A stretch of DNA of 64,000 bases, taken from Levilactobacillus fuyuanensis. GTDB lineage: Bacteria; Bacillota; Bacilli; Lactobacillales; Lactobacillaceae. Below are positions 17,623-25,808 of this stretch, piece after piece. Each line of letters begins with the position of its first letter. The first letter of the stretch is position 1. Location: assembly GCF_003946395.1 (NCBI RefSeq), contig NZ_RHNZ01000003.1, positions 124,001-188,000 of the forward strand, written 5' to 3'. The notes under the pieces were generated by a model. That model saw nothing but the letters and a program-made list of their open reading frames with translations. It did not search any database and was not told where the DNA came from. The translations under genes were made by a program, and so were the position numbers.

Positions 17623-17636
17623 TGTAAACGCTTTCA
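17623..17636. promoter_or_regulatory. cre site upstream of ribokinase
   Basis: TGTAAACGCTTTCA fits the CcpA-binding consensus TGWNANCGNTNWCA at every position. Confidence 0.75.
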
Positions 17637-17827
17637 AATCTTTTCACAAAAGCGTAAAGGGTATGAATAAGTATATGCGATAGTGATTGCCATCTGCTCA
17701 TATTTTCTGAAAGGCGTGCTCGTAGGACTCACCGCAAGTAAGAGTTGCCTAGACCAATTGACTAACCTCACAATTATCAGTATCATTGGAGAAGTTGTGC
17801 AAGTTTAATAGAATAGAAGGCCGTTTA

Positions 17828-19201
17828 ATGTCAAAGGAAATTAAGCATTCGTTATTTATCATGGTATTTGGCACTTTCTTCGGCATCCTATGTTCCACTC
17901 TGATGAATGTAGCATTACCAACGTTCATGACCGTGTTTCACGTCAACTCGTCCACCGTTCAGTGGATCAGCAACGGCTACATGCTAGTGAGTGCGATGAT
18001 GATTCCTGTCAGTGCCTACCTGATTAAAAAGTTTACGTTTCGCAGACTGTTCATTCTGTTTTCCGTCATTTTTCTGATTGGAACACTACTCGGCAGTCTG
18101 GCACAGAGCTTCTGGATGTTGATTCTGGGCCGCATGATCCAAGCTACCGGTTCAGGTGTCATGATGCCGCTAGTCAATATCCTGGCGATTCGCTACGCCG
18201 CGCCCACCAAAAAAGGCGCGGTCATGGGGATCGTTGGTCTGGCCTTCAACTTTTCTCCTATTATAGGACCGACATTGTCCGGGGTCATCCTGACCTACAT
18301 GTCGTGGCGGTACCTGTTCATCCTGGTGCTCCCCTTCATTCTGCTGGATCTCATCTTGGCCTACTTCTACCTGCCAAGTGTACCCACGAATGAATCGCCG
18401 ACCTTGGACCGTTGGGGCCTGTTTCTCATTAGCTTTGGTGCGTTAGGGCTGTTGTGGAGCTTCTCAAATGTAGGCCAGTACTCACTGGTCTCCCCATTTG
18501 TCGTCGCCCCATTTATCATCGGTCTCATCCTAACTATCATCTTCATCCGGCAACAATTACATAGCACGAACCCCTTGATCAATCCTAAAATTTTCAAGAG
18601 CGTTCAGTTCACCACGGCCACCAGCCTCAACGCGTTGATTGTGGCTACCATGTATGGGAACACGATTCTGCTGCCCCTCTTGATCCAGTCGATCATGCAT
18701 CAAAGTCCGATTATCTCTGGAATTGCGCTGCTGCCTGGTGCCTGTCTAACAGGGATCATGTCGCCAATCAGTGGGCGGCTCTATGACCGTTACCCCGTGC
18801 GGCGAATCGTCACAGCTGGCCTGTTGATCGACTGCTTTGGGACTATCATGCAGGCGTTCATTGACGTCAACGCTTCCGTGGTCATGTTGACGGTTGGCCA
18901 AACGATTCGGCAATTGGGACTCGTCTTGATTCTGATCCCGATTCAAACACACGCACTGACCCACCTGCCCAACCGGTTAGTTGCTGACGGTGTTGCGACG
19001 TTTAACACTCTCCGGCAGATTTCCGGCTCATTTGGGACCGCGATCATCATCGCCACGATCAACTTAGCCACTAAGTTCTTCACAACCCATCCCAATGCCC
19101 CACAAATGGGGATTCAAGCTGGATTTACCATGTGTCTGGTCTTCTTGGTCATTGCCCTGGGCGTGTCAGTCAAACTCATGACAATTCGCGAAACCAATTA
19201 A
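17828..19201 (+). CDS. MFS multidrug exporter, DHA2 (14-helix) family
   Basis: Integral membrane drug/proton antiporter of 457 residues with about 14 hydrophobic segments, EmrB/QacA type. Family motifs include LGRMIQATGSGVMMPL and the helix-5 antiporter motif region GLAFNFSPIIGPTLSGVI. The open frame begins at 17786, but the ATG at 17828 has AGAAGG 7 nt upstream. It is divergent from ribokinase, with its own strong terminator. Substrates are not predictable. The 200 bp before it show no clear operator. Confidence 0.88.
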   Translation: MSKEIKHSLFIMVFGTFFGILCSTLMNVALPTFMTVFHVNSSTVQWISNGYMLVSAMMIPVSAYLIKKFTFRRLFILFSVIFLIGTLLGSLAQSFWMLILGRMIQATGSGVMMPLVNILAIRYAAPTKKGAVMGIVGLAFNFSPIIGPTLSGVILTYMSWRYLFILVLPFILLDLILAYFYLPSVPTNESPTLDRWGLFLISFGALGLLWSFSNVGQYSLVSPFVVAPFIIGLILTIIFIRQQLHSTNPLINPKIFKSVQFTTATSLNALIVATMYGNTILLPLLIQSIMHQSPIISGIALLPGACLTGIMSPISGRLYDRYPVRRIVTAGLLIDCFGTIMQAFIDVNASVVMLTVGQTIRQLGLVLILIPIQTHALTHLPNRLVADGVATFNTLRQISGSFGTAIIIATINLATKFFTTHPNAPQMGIQAGFTMCLVFLVIALGVSVKLMTIRETN

Positions 19202-19308
19202 GGTTGACTTCCCGCAGTACCCGTGCGATACTATCCAATGGTGCCAAACCAAGGTGGGGGTACGCGATCGGTGCGCAAGCATTCAGAAGGTCGCCGCACC
19301 TCACCACT

Positions 19309-19342
19309 GCCATCCCGAGTAGAACGCGGGATGGCTTTTTTT
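19309..19342 (+). terminator. terminator of MFS gene
   Basis: GCCATCCCG / CGGGATGGC stem followed by T7. Confidence 0.9.
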
Positions 19343-19356
19343 GTATAGAGAGTGAA

Positions 19357-19918
19357 GCAAGCCGCTTAGATTCTGAGCATTAGGGAAATAAGGAGCTTCT
19401 GTTCGGCTACGCCGGACAGGAGTTCCTTATTTTTCTAAGCGTAAGAATCTGGCTTGCGGAACTCGTTTCCGAGGCCGCATATTTCCGGATATTCCGGCGA
19501 GAGAAAGTCTAGCTCTCTGAATCAAAATAGCCACTAAAAAACCTCGTCGGACAGGAGAACTTAGATTTCTAAGCGGAAGAACCTGCCTTGCGGAACTCGT
19601 TTCAGAGGCCGCATGTTTCCGGATATCTTGGCGAGAGAAAGTCTAACGACCTTAACCAAAACAACCACCAACGACCTCGTCGGACAGGAGTCACTCAGCT
19701 TTCTAAGCGGAAGAACCTGCCTTGCGGAACTCGTTTCAACCAGAGTGTGAAAACGGGCGGTAGGTCCTGAGCATTAACGTAGATGAGTGCCAGCTTGGCG
19801 GAGCCGAGCCGGTGCTTATCTGGGTTAAGCGCAGGGACCTATCCGACTGAACACGTTTTCGAGGCCGCAAATTCCCAGATATTCTGGCGAGAGAAAGTCT
19901 AGCTCTCTAAACCAAAAT
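19357..19918. repeat. tandem structured repeat, four units, non-coding
   Basis: About 560 bp without a credible gene, between the convergent MFS and merR genes. Full units A (from 19357) and D (from 19761) each form a long hairpin capped by a 3-nt loop. Both share GAGCATTA on the 5' side and TAAGCG on the 3' side of an internal loop. Their outer stems differ but both pair: AGATTCT/AGAATCT in A and TAGGTCC/GGACCTA in D. A shared tail holds TTGCGGAACTCG, CGAGGCCGCA, CCGGATATTCCGG and a GAGAG/CTCTC hairpin. Units B (from 19548) and C (from 19681) hold only the 3' half plus tail. The period of A-B-C is 133-135 bp. Compensatory changes between units suggest selection on RNA or cruciform structure. 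The transcribed strand is unknown. Confidence 0.7.
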
Positions 19919-19951
19919 AACAACCACTACTAACGCCCAACGTCAATGACA

Positions 19952-20368
19952 CTAGACTTCATCCCCAGGCTTATAATCCGCCCAATCCGGCCGCGGCTCC
20001 CCCGCAATCTCGGCCTGTTTAATCGCCGAATAAAATGCCACCTTCTGGGTAATGTGGCGGTGATACTTCTCAAGTTGGGCCAATTGCCGGGCTACTTCAT
20101 CTTCGTGCTCATTTAATATCGCCAAAATCTTATCCAAATCAGCACCGGTCTCTTGGTAGCTCAGGAGTTCCTGCAACTCACTCATGCTCATCCCGGAGTT
20201 CTTGAAGCAGACAATACTATTCAGTTTTTCAAGATTCGCTTCATTGTAGACACGATGATTTCCCTTCTGTTGAACATTGGGAATCAACCCTAATCGCTCA
20301 TAGTAACGGAGCGTCGATGGGGCTAAATCATACTGTTTGGCAACTTCTGAAATCGTTAATTCTGTCAT
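19952..20368 (-). CDS. MerR-family transcriptional regulator
   Basis: Regulator of 138 residues with the MerR winged helix: LTISEVAKQYDLAPSTLRYYE, then RVYNEANLEKLNSIVCFKNSGMSMSEL, followed by a long coiled-coil helix and a short tail. It lacks metal-site Cys clusters; a single Cys lies in IVCFKNSG. It is divergent from an aldo/keto reductase gene whose promoter has a 19-bp spacer filled by a near-perfect dyad, the obvious target. AdhR-like aldehyde sensing is an inference. Confidence 0.9.
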   Translation of the reverse strand: MTELTISEVAKQYDLAPSTLRYYERLGLIPNVQQKGNHRVYNEANLEKLNSIVCFKNSGMSMSELQELLSYQETGADLDKILAILNEHEDEVARQLAQLEKYHRHITQKVAFYSAIKQAEIAGEPRPDWADYKPGDEV

Positions 20369-20401
20369 CTCATATCAGTCCTAATCATTTAGTAAAAAAA
20401 C

Positions 20402-20432
20402 TTTACTTGAAGCGTACTTCAAGTGCTATGCT
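20402..20432 (+). promoter_or_regulatory. MerR-type promoter of the aldo/keto reductase
   Basis: TTTACT and TATGCT separated by 19 bp. The perfect dyad ACTTGAAG-CGTA-CTTCAAGT covers the spacer. The divergent merR gene lies next to it. Confidence 0.75.
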
Positions 20433-20462
20433 TAAAATATTCAGAAGGGAAGGTTAACCACT

Positions 20463-21440
20463 ATGGAATTTAGAACATTAGGAAAAACTGGTTTTAACAT
20501 TAGCGAGGTTTCACTAGGCACCTGGCAACTAGGCGGTAAATGGGGGGACCCATTCGACGAAAAAGATGCTATGGATACCCTGGAAGCCGCTTATGACCAC
20601 GGCGTTAACTTCTTTGATACCGCCGATGGCTATCAGGATGGTTTGAGTGAAAAGGTCATTGGCCAATTCATCAAACGCCACCCCGACGTACACTACTCAA
20701 CCAAGGTTGGTAGAAAAGAAATGCCCCTTTCCGAGGAACATTTCAGTCCTAAATTCATCAGACGTTACGTCGAAGAATCCCTGCAAAACATGCAAGTCGA
20801 CTCTCTCGACCAAGTCTTATTACATTGTCCGCCAATGAGCATCTACTACCAACCAGAAACGTTCAAGACCTTGGACGACCTCAAAAAGGAAGGCAAAATC
20901 GCCAACTATGGGGTCAGCGTTGAACGCGTTGAGGAAGCTATTAAGTCCCTGGATTACGATATCTCCAGTGTTGAAATCATCTTTAACATGTTCCGCTTAC
21001 GGCCAGCCAAGTTATTCTTCGACTTAGCTAAGAAGGCCAACGTTGGGATCTTGGCTCGGGTACCTTTAGCTAGTGGCCTACTCACCGGTAAGTTCACTGC
21101 CGATACCCACTTTGGCCCGCAAGACCACCGGACAAACAACCGCGATGGCCAACTCTTCAGTAAGGGTGAAACCTTCTCCGGCGTTGATTACCTCACCGGG
21201 GTCAAGGCTGCCAACGAATTGAAGGAACGCTTGGGGACGAACAATTTGGCCGCTACCGCCTTACGTTACATCCTGATGTTTGACGCCGTTTCAGCCGTTA
21301 TTCCTGGTGCCAGCACCCCTAACCAAATCGAACGGAATACGAGTGCCGCTGAAGTAAAGCCACTGACGAAAGACCAAATGGCCATCGTCACGGACGTTTA
21401 CGACAAATACATTAAAGATCCAATTGAATACATGTGGTAA
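20463..21440 (+). CDS. aldo/keto reductase
   Basis: NADPH-dependent oxidoreductase of the AKR superfamily, 325 residues, a TIM barrel. Catalytic-tetrad segments are visible: NFFDTADGY (Asp, Tyr), HYSTKVGRKE (Lys) and VLLHCPP (His). It resembles the general aldehyde/methylglyoxal-reducing AKRs rather than biosynthetic ones. GAAGGGAAGG precedes the ATG. Control by the divergent MerR protein is very likely from the promoter geometry. It is a single gene with a terminator just after it. Confidence 0.92.
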   Translation: MEFRTLGKTGFNISEVSLGTWQLGGKWGDPFDEKDAMDTLEAAYDHGVNFFDTADGYQDGLSEKVIGQFIKRHPDVHYSTKVGRKEMPLSEEHFSPKFIRRYVEESLQNMQVDSLDQVLLHCPPMSIYYQPETFKTLDDLKKEGKIANYGVSVERVEEAIKSLDYDISSVEIIFNMFRLRPAKLFFDLAKKANVGILARVPLASGLLTGKFTADTHFGPQDHRTNNRDGQLFSKGETFSGVDYLTGVKAANELKERLGTNNLAATALRYILMFDAVSAVIPGASTPNQIERNTSAAEVKPLTKDQMAIVTDVYDKYIKDPIEYMW

Positions 21441-21454
21441 ATCCACACTTGATG

Positions 21455-21480
21455 GGCGACTGTAACTGGTCGCCTTTTTT
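21455..21480 (+). terminator. terminator of aldo/keto reductase
   Basis: GGCGAC / GTCGCC stem followed by T6. Confidence 0.85.
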
Positions 21481-21489
21481 GTTGGCAAA

Positions 21490-21505
21490 TGTTTCATGTG
21501 AAACA
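21490..21505 (-). repeat. dispersed 16-bp inverted repeat, copy 3
   Basis: Plus strand reads TGTTTCATGTGAAACA; it lies 2 bp past the AraC stop codon. Confidence 0.85.
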
Positions 21506-21507
21506 TC

Positions 21508-22371
21508 CTAAACAAGATAATCTGCCGAGTGGCGCTCCCGCCTCTGCGTCTTGCGAAAGGCACTCGGGGTCATCCCCGACCACTGTTTGAATTGCTTACT
21601 GAAGCTGGCCTGACTGCTAAATTTCATCTGGAGGGCAATTGCTTCGATCGAATTCTCCCCAATCTCCAAGAGGCCCTTCGCCCGGCTAAACTGGCGCTCC
21701 TTGGCATATTCGGTCGGTGTGACCCCGTAGATCTTCTTGAAGATGCGATGGCCATACGTGGTGCTAATGTTGCGGTGCGCACACACGGCCTGGAAGGTCC
21801 GGCGCGTGGTATCCTCGGCAAATAGGCCACTGGCCAACTTCTGGGCCAAGATGACTTCACGCTCCGGGTACTCCTGCGCAGTCGTCACCACCGGTTGCGA
21901 CTTGGATAAGGCAATCATGAAGTCTAAGAAGAAAATCTCCAGCCGAAATTTGCGTTCGGTTGCCTGAACGTTGGCCTCTTCCAGGACCACGATTGATTGA
22001 ATCAGCTTGCGAGCAGCCTGACTGACCACCGAATCGGCGGGAATCACTACATTTCCCAGATTCTTAATGATCCGCGTCTTCAGGTCCAGGTCACCCACAT
22101 TAAAGTGAAAGCAGAAGAACTGCAACCGGTCACCACTGAAATTGAAACTCTCATGCGGCGTTTCCGGCGTGATAATCACCGATTCGCCGGCCGAGATTAC
22201 CCGACGACTAGTCCCCATAAACATGGTGACACTCCCCTGCATGACGGCAATCAGTTCGAATAACTGATGCTGTTCGCGCGGATAGTGCCAGCTGGGAAAG
22301 TTTCGCTGGAAATGACCCCCATACAGGTAGATATTTGATTCAATTGTCTGAAAAAGCTGTTGCTGCGCCAT
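21508..22371 (-). CDS. AraC-family regulator with N-terminal cupin
   Basis: Regulator of about 287 residues. The N-terminal half is a cupin-like sugar-sensing domain (PREQHQLFELIAVMQGSVTMFM, then GESVIITPETPHES). The C-terminal half has the two AraC helix-turn-helices (FQAVCAHRNISTTYGHRIFKKI and EAIALQMKFSSQASFSKQFKQW, then SGMTPSAFRKTQRR). The ATG at 22371 has AAAGGA upstream and is preferred over 22389. It is divergent from the GH30 gene and probably activates it in response to its sugar substrate or product (inference). Confidence 0.88.
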   Translation of the reverse strand: MAQQQLFQTIESNIYLYGGHFQRNFPSWHYPREQHQLFELIAVMQGSVTMFMGTSRRVISAGESVIITPETPHESFNFSGDRLQFFCFHFNVGDLDLKTRIIKNLGNVVIPADSVVSQAARKLIQSIVVLEEANVQATERKFRLEIFFLDFMIALSKSQPVVTTAQEYPEREVILAQKLASGLFAEDTTRRTFQAVCAHRNISTTYGHRIFKKIYGVTPTEYAKERQFSRAKGLLEIGENSIEAIALQMKFSSQASFSKQFKQWSGMTPSAFRKTQRRERHSADYLV

Positions 22372-22495
22372 GGTCTCGTCCTTTCTCAAGTGAAATCGCT
22401 ATAGTCTCAGCCTACCAGCTAATCCACGCGGCGACAATCCCTTTTAGTTGCCATTTGGACAAATTGAGGGTGGTAATTGCCATAGACGAATCCAC

Positions 22496-22509
22496 TGTAA
22501 GCGGTTACG
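22496..22509. promoter_or_regulatory. cre-like site upstream of GH30 gene
   Basis: TGTAAGCGGTTACG resembles the CcpA site, with one deviation at the 3' end. It lies in the divergent region between araC-like and GH30 genes. Confidence 0.5.
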
Positions 22510-22600
22510 ATAAAGGGGTAAGGGCGCTGAACGACTGGGGTTTTATCCCTGGTTACGATTAATTTCAACTCAAACAAGTCTTATTGGAGGCAGTTTAGTT

Positions 22601-24151
22601 ATGAGAAAATTCAAAAATGAATTTTGGACCACAACTTCTGGCGATCTGACCCAACGGCGCGAACCGTTAGCCACCCCAGATTATCAAACCGACATCGCTG
22701 ATGCCAAGAAGATCGTGATTGATCCTACAGACAAGCACCAGGACTGGAAAGGTGCTGGGGCCGCCATCACCGACTCCGCTGCTCACTTACTGTGGCAGGA
22801 CATGGATGCCAAGCAACGGCACGACCTGTTGACCGAACTCTTCGATCCTGCACAGGGCGGCTTCTCCAGTGTCCGGGTACCTTTGGGCTCCTGTGACTTC
22901 CAGAGTCAAGACTACTATACTTACGACGATATGCCTTATGGCGAACACGATAACAAGCTGGAACACTTCTCCATTGGTGAGGGTGAACCCGGTGCACCGG
23001 ACGCTACCAAGGACCTGAAGAACATTGTGCCCGTCCTCCAAGAAATCTTGGCAATCAACCCCGCACTAAAGATCATCGCCTCGCCTTGGTCTGGGCCGGC
23101 TTGGATGAAGAACACCGGTCACCTGACCCACGGAGGTCACTTACGCTTCGGCGAATTTACCGGCAACGGCTATACCGAGGAGAACCGTTTCGAATACATC
23201 TACGCCCAATACTTCATTCGCTACATCGAAGAATATCAAAAGCTGGGTATTCCCATCTACGGTCTGACGATTCAAAACGAACCCTCAACCGCCGCTCACT
23301 GGCCAGCCATGATCTGGACGGTACCAGAATTGGCTAGCTTCGGCTACAAGTATCTCCGGCCAGCGCTGAACCGGTCGTTCCCAGATACCAAACTCTTCCT
23401 GCTGGATGACAGCTTCCACGCCTTGACCAAGCCAATTGAAGAAGAAGTCACCCCTGCCGAGGCATCTGCCTTTGATGGTTTGGCTGTCCACACCTACTCC
23501 GGGCCATTTGAAAATATGTACCACGCCAACCGGGCCTACCCTAACTGGGACGTGGTCATGACGGAACGGCGTTGCATGATGACCGACGATCCCGAGGAAA
23601 GTGCCCACATCATGTTCGGCATTATCGGTAACTGGCTGGTTCACAACGGCTTGAACATGATCACGCTGTGGAACCTGGCACTGGACGAACGGGGCTTGCC
23701 AAATGCTGCCGACTCCACCGGCCGTGAAGGGGTCGTCACCATCGACCACACCACCGGGAAAGTCCAACGGAATCTCGAATACTTCATGCTCAGAAACTTC
23801 GGGCAAGACGTCCCCACCGGCTCCAAGGTCATCGGCTCAACCAACTACACCAAGGATGGGTACACCGGCAGTCTCGGCTCCGTAGCCTTCTTGGGCACTA
23901 ACGGCGACATTGTTGCCCACCTCTACAACCCAACGGATACGCCAATCAAGGCAGCCGTGACGGTCAATGGCGACGGCAACGACTGGCAAATCGCAACCGT
24001 TCCCGCCTATGGGACAGTTACCTTGCACAAGTCGGATGCCGCCATCAACACGACGACCATCCCAACCGACGATGAGTTCCCCCTGAACCCAACCCCAGCT
24101 AACCACGATGACGTGGCCCCTGGCCAGAGTGAAGGCAGTCAACTCGTCTAA
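22601..24151 (+). CDS. GH30-family glycoside hydrolase (glucosylceramidase-like)
   Basis: Glycosidase of 516 residues resembling glucosylceramidase-type GH30 enzymes: a TIM barrel plus a C-terminal beta domain. The acid/base Glu is in LTIQNEPSTA and the nucleophile Glu in VVMTERRCM; GAGAAITDSAAHLL is the N-terminal signature. There is no signal peptide, so it acts inside the cell on an imported beta-glycoside. GGAGG lies 10 nt before the ATG. The divergent AraC gene and the cre-like site point to sugar-induced and glucose-repressed expression. The exact specificity (glucosidase or xylosidase) is not decidable. Confidence 0.87.
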   Translation: MRKFKNEFWTTTSGDLTQRREPLATPDYQTDIADAKKIVIDPTDKHQDWKGAGAAITDSAAHLLWQDMDAKQRHDLLTELFDPAQGGFSSVRVPLGSCDFQSQDYYTYDDMPYGEHDNKLEHFSIGEGEPGAPDATKDLKNIVPVLQEILAINPALKIIASPWSGPAWMKNTGHLTHGGHLRFGEFTGNGYTEENRFEYIYAQYFIRYIEEYQKLGIPIYGLTIQNEPSTAAHWPAMIWTVPELASFGYKYLRPALNRSFPDTKLFLLDDSFHALTKPIEEEVTPAEASAFDGLAVHTYSGPFENMYHANRAYPNWDVVMTERRCMMTDDPEESAHIMFGIIGNWLVHNGLNMITLWNLALDERGLPNAADSTGREGVVTIDHTTGKVQRNLEYFMLRNFGQDVPTGSKVIGSTNYTKDGYTGSLGSVAFLGTNGDIVAHLYNPTDTPIKAAVTVNGDGNDWQIATVPAYGTVTLHKSDAAINTTTIPTDDEFPLNPTPANHDDVAPGQSEGSQLV

Positions 24152-24179
24152 TCATTTTGAATTTACGAACACCGCTTTG

Positions 24180-24209
24180 AAGAGCTTGGACGCAGGTCTG
24201 AGCTCTTTT
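24180..24209 (+). terminator. terminator of GH30 gene
   Basis: AAGAGCT / AGCTCTT stem with T4. Confidence 0.65.
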
Positions 24210-24291
24210 GTTGTGGATAAAGCGAACGCAAAATAGATGCACCTATGCTATGATTGAACCCTAATCACTCCGAAAGAAGGCCTCGTTTGCC

Positions 24292-25038
24292 ATGAAAATC
24301 ATCATCGCGCCCGCTAAGAAGATGGTCATCGATACCGACACCTTCGCTTACGATGGCGTTCCTCAGTATCTAGCGGCCACCCAACAAATCTTAGATCAGC
24401 TACGACAACTCACTTACCCACAGGCCAAAGCCCTCTGGCACTGTAGCGACAAGTTGGCACAACTTAACTACGATTGGCTACAGCAACTCGACCTACATCG
24501 CCAACTCACACCGGCATTGTTGGCCTTTAGCGGCATTCAATACCAATACATGGCACCCGACCTATTTACCGCACCCGCGCTGGATTACGTCCGCGATAAC
24601 TTACGGATTCTCTCCGGTTTTTACGGCCTTCTGCGGCCATTTGATGGCGTCGTCCCCTACCGTTTGGAAATGCAATCCAAGCTTGCCGTAGCTGGAACGG
24701 GTAATCTCTACGCCTTCTGGGGCGACCGCCTCTATCGCGCACTGACGCCCACACCAGAACCCATCCTCAACCTCGCGTCGCAGGAATACGCTAAGACGAT
24801 TACGCCCTATCTCGCAGAAAACCAGGCGATGGTCACCGTCACCTTTGGTAGCCTCGTTGCTGGCCAATTGAAGACCAAGGCGACCCTCGCCAAGATGGCC
24901 CGTGGCGCGATGGTCCGATACCTGGCGGAGCACCAAGTGACCAAGGTCGCCACCGTGACCCAATTCGACCATCCGGATTGGGCCTATTCGGCAGCGCGGT
25001 CGACTGCGACGAATATCGTCTTCGTCTATCAAGAATAG
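24292..25038 (+). CDS. yaaA: peroxide stress protein YaaA family
   Basis: YaaA/UPF0246 protein of 248 residues. Escherichia coli YaaA lowers free intracellular iron during peroxide stress; the biochemical activity in lactobacilli is unproven. Family segments are MKIIIAPAKKM at the start, LLAFSGIQYQYMAPDLF, LRILSGFYGLLRPFDGVVPYR and VTFGSL near the end. GAAAGAAGG precedes the ATG. It is monocistronic with its own terminator. Confidence 0.9.
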   Translation: MKIIIAPAKKMVIDTDTFAYDGVPQYLAATQQILDQLRQLTYPQAKALWHCSDKLAQLNYDWLQQLDLHRQLTPALLAFSGIQYQYMAPDLFTAPALDYVRDNLRILSGFYGLLRPFDGVVPYRLEMQSKLAVAGTGNLYAFWGDRLYRALTPTPEPILNLASQEYAKTITPYLAENQAMVTVTFGSLVAGQLKTKATLAKMARGAMVRYLAEHQVTKVATVTQFDHPDWAYSAARSTATNIVFVYQE

Positions 25039-25045
25039 AACCGAA

Positions 25046-25073
25046 AAGGACGCCGGACTGGCGTTCTTTTTTT
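25046..25073 (+). terminator. terminator of yaaA
   Basis: AAGGACGCC / GGCGTTCTT stem followed by T7. Confidence 0.8.
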
Positions 25074-25650
25074 AGCCACGAAAATCACCCAAAAATCCCT
25101 GTAGCCCGCGCATATTTAGCGTCACCAGCCGTTGCTTGAACGCCGGTAGCGAAAGATCCAACTGCCCGGTAATGTACAGCCGAAAGAGGGTCAGTGTGCT
25201 ATCGATCAGGAAGTTGACCCCAATCTGCGCATCCATGGCACTCAATTGATAATCCTGTTGGAAGCTAGCTGTTAGCCCGGCAGCCACCCGGCGTTTAACG
25301 CGCCGCGACAGGAAGCTGTAATCATCCGATGTCAGAATAAACGTATAGAACTTTGGGGCCTTCTCGAAGAAGTCATCCAAGCGTTCAAACCACACACCCG
25401 AGTTATTCAGAGGATCGTGGTCGGCCGGTTCCTGGAGCAACAAGCTCAGCAGCTGGTCAGCAATCTCAGCGGTAAAACTGTCCGCTAAGTCATCGATCGA
25501 CTCAAAGTGTAGGTAAAACGTCTTGCGATTGATATTGGCCTCCGCCGTTAACTGTTGTACCGTAATTTCGCGGAACCGGTACTGCTGGGCCAGCTTGCGA
25601 AAGGCTTCCCGCAGTGCTTGGTTAGTTCGCGCAACGCGTCGATCCGTCAT
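25072..25650 (-). CDS. TetR-family transcriptional regulator
   Basis: Regulator of about 192 residues. The helix-turn-helix is at residues 10-55 (NQALREAFRKLAQQYRFREI, TAEANINRKTFYLHFESIDDL). The C-terminal half resembles the TetR_C group of DhaS/YhgD-like regulators. The ATG at 25650 has CTGGAGGG just upstream; the frame open to 25683 lacks one. It is divergent from the long Pip gene, its probable target. Confidence 0.9.
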   Translation of the reverse strand: MTDRRVARTNQALREAFRKLAQQYRFREITVQQLTAEANINRKTFYLHFESIDDLADSFTAEIADQLLSLLLQEPADHDPLNNSGVWFERLDDFFEKAPKFYTFILTSDDYSFLSRRVKRRVAAGLTASFQQDYQLSAMDAQIGVNFLIDSTLTLFRLYITGQLDLSLPAFKQRLVTLNMRGLQGFLGDFRG

Positions 25651-25808
25651 AAAATCCCTCCAGTTAGACCCCAGATGTGGCAAAAGTGCGGTTTAATCCC
25701 CAGACTGCACCATTCTGTTGTGGACGATCACGCACGAGGCGACTATGATTTGGCCACACATGAGGTTTAGTTTGACCTTAGCGTACCACATCAAAGGGGG
25801 AGTCGCCG

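Noticed and set aside
19588-19770. Short plus-strand frame inside the tandem repeat
   Set aside because: It spans two partial repeat units, has no ribosome site and is broken in the other units.
19202-19951. GOLLD or ROOL large RNA in the non-coding block
   Set aside because: Those RNAs are typically associated with tRNAs or phages and are not tandem arrays of about 133-bp units; I see neither association here.
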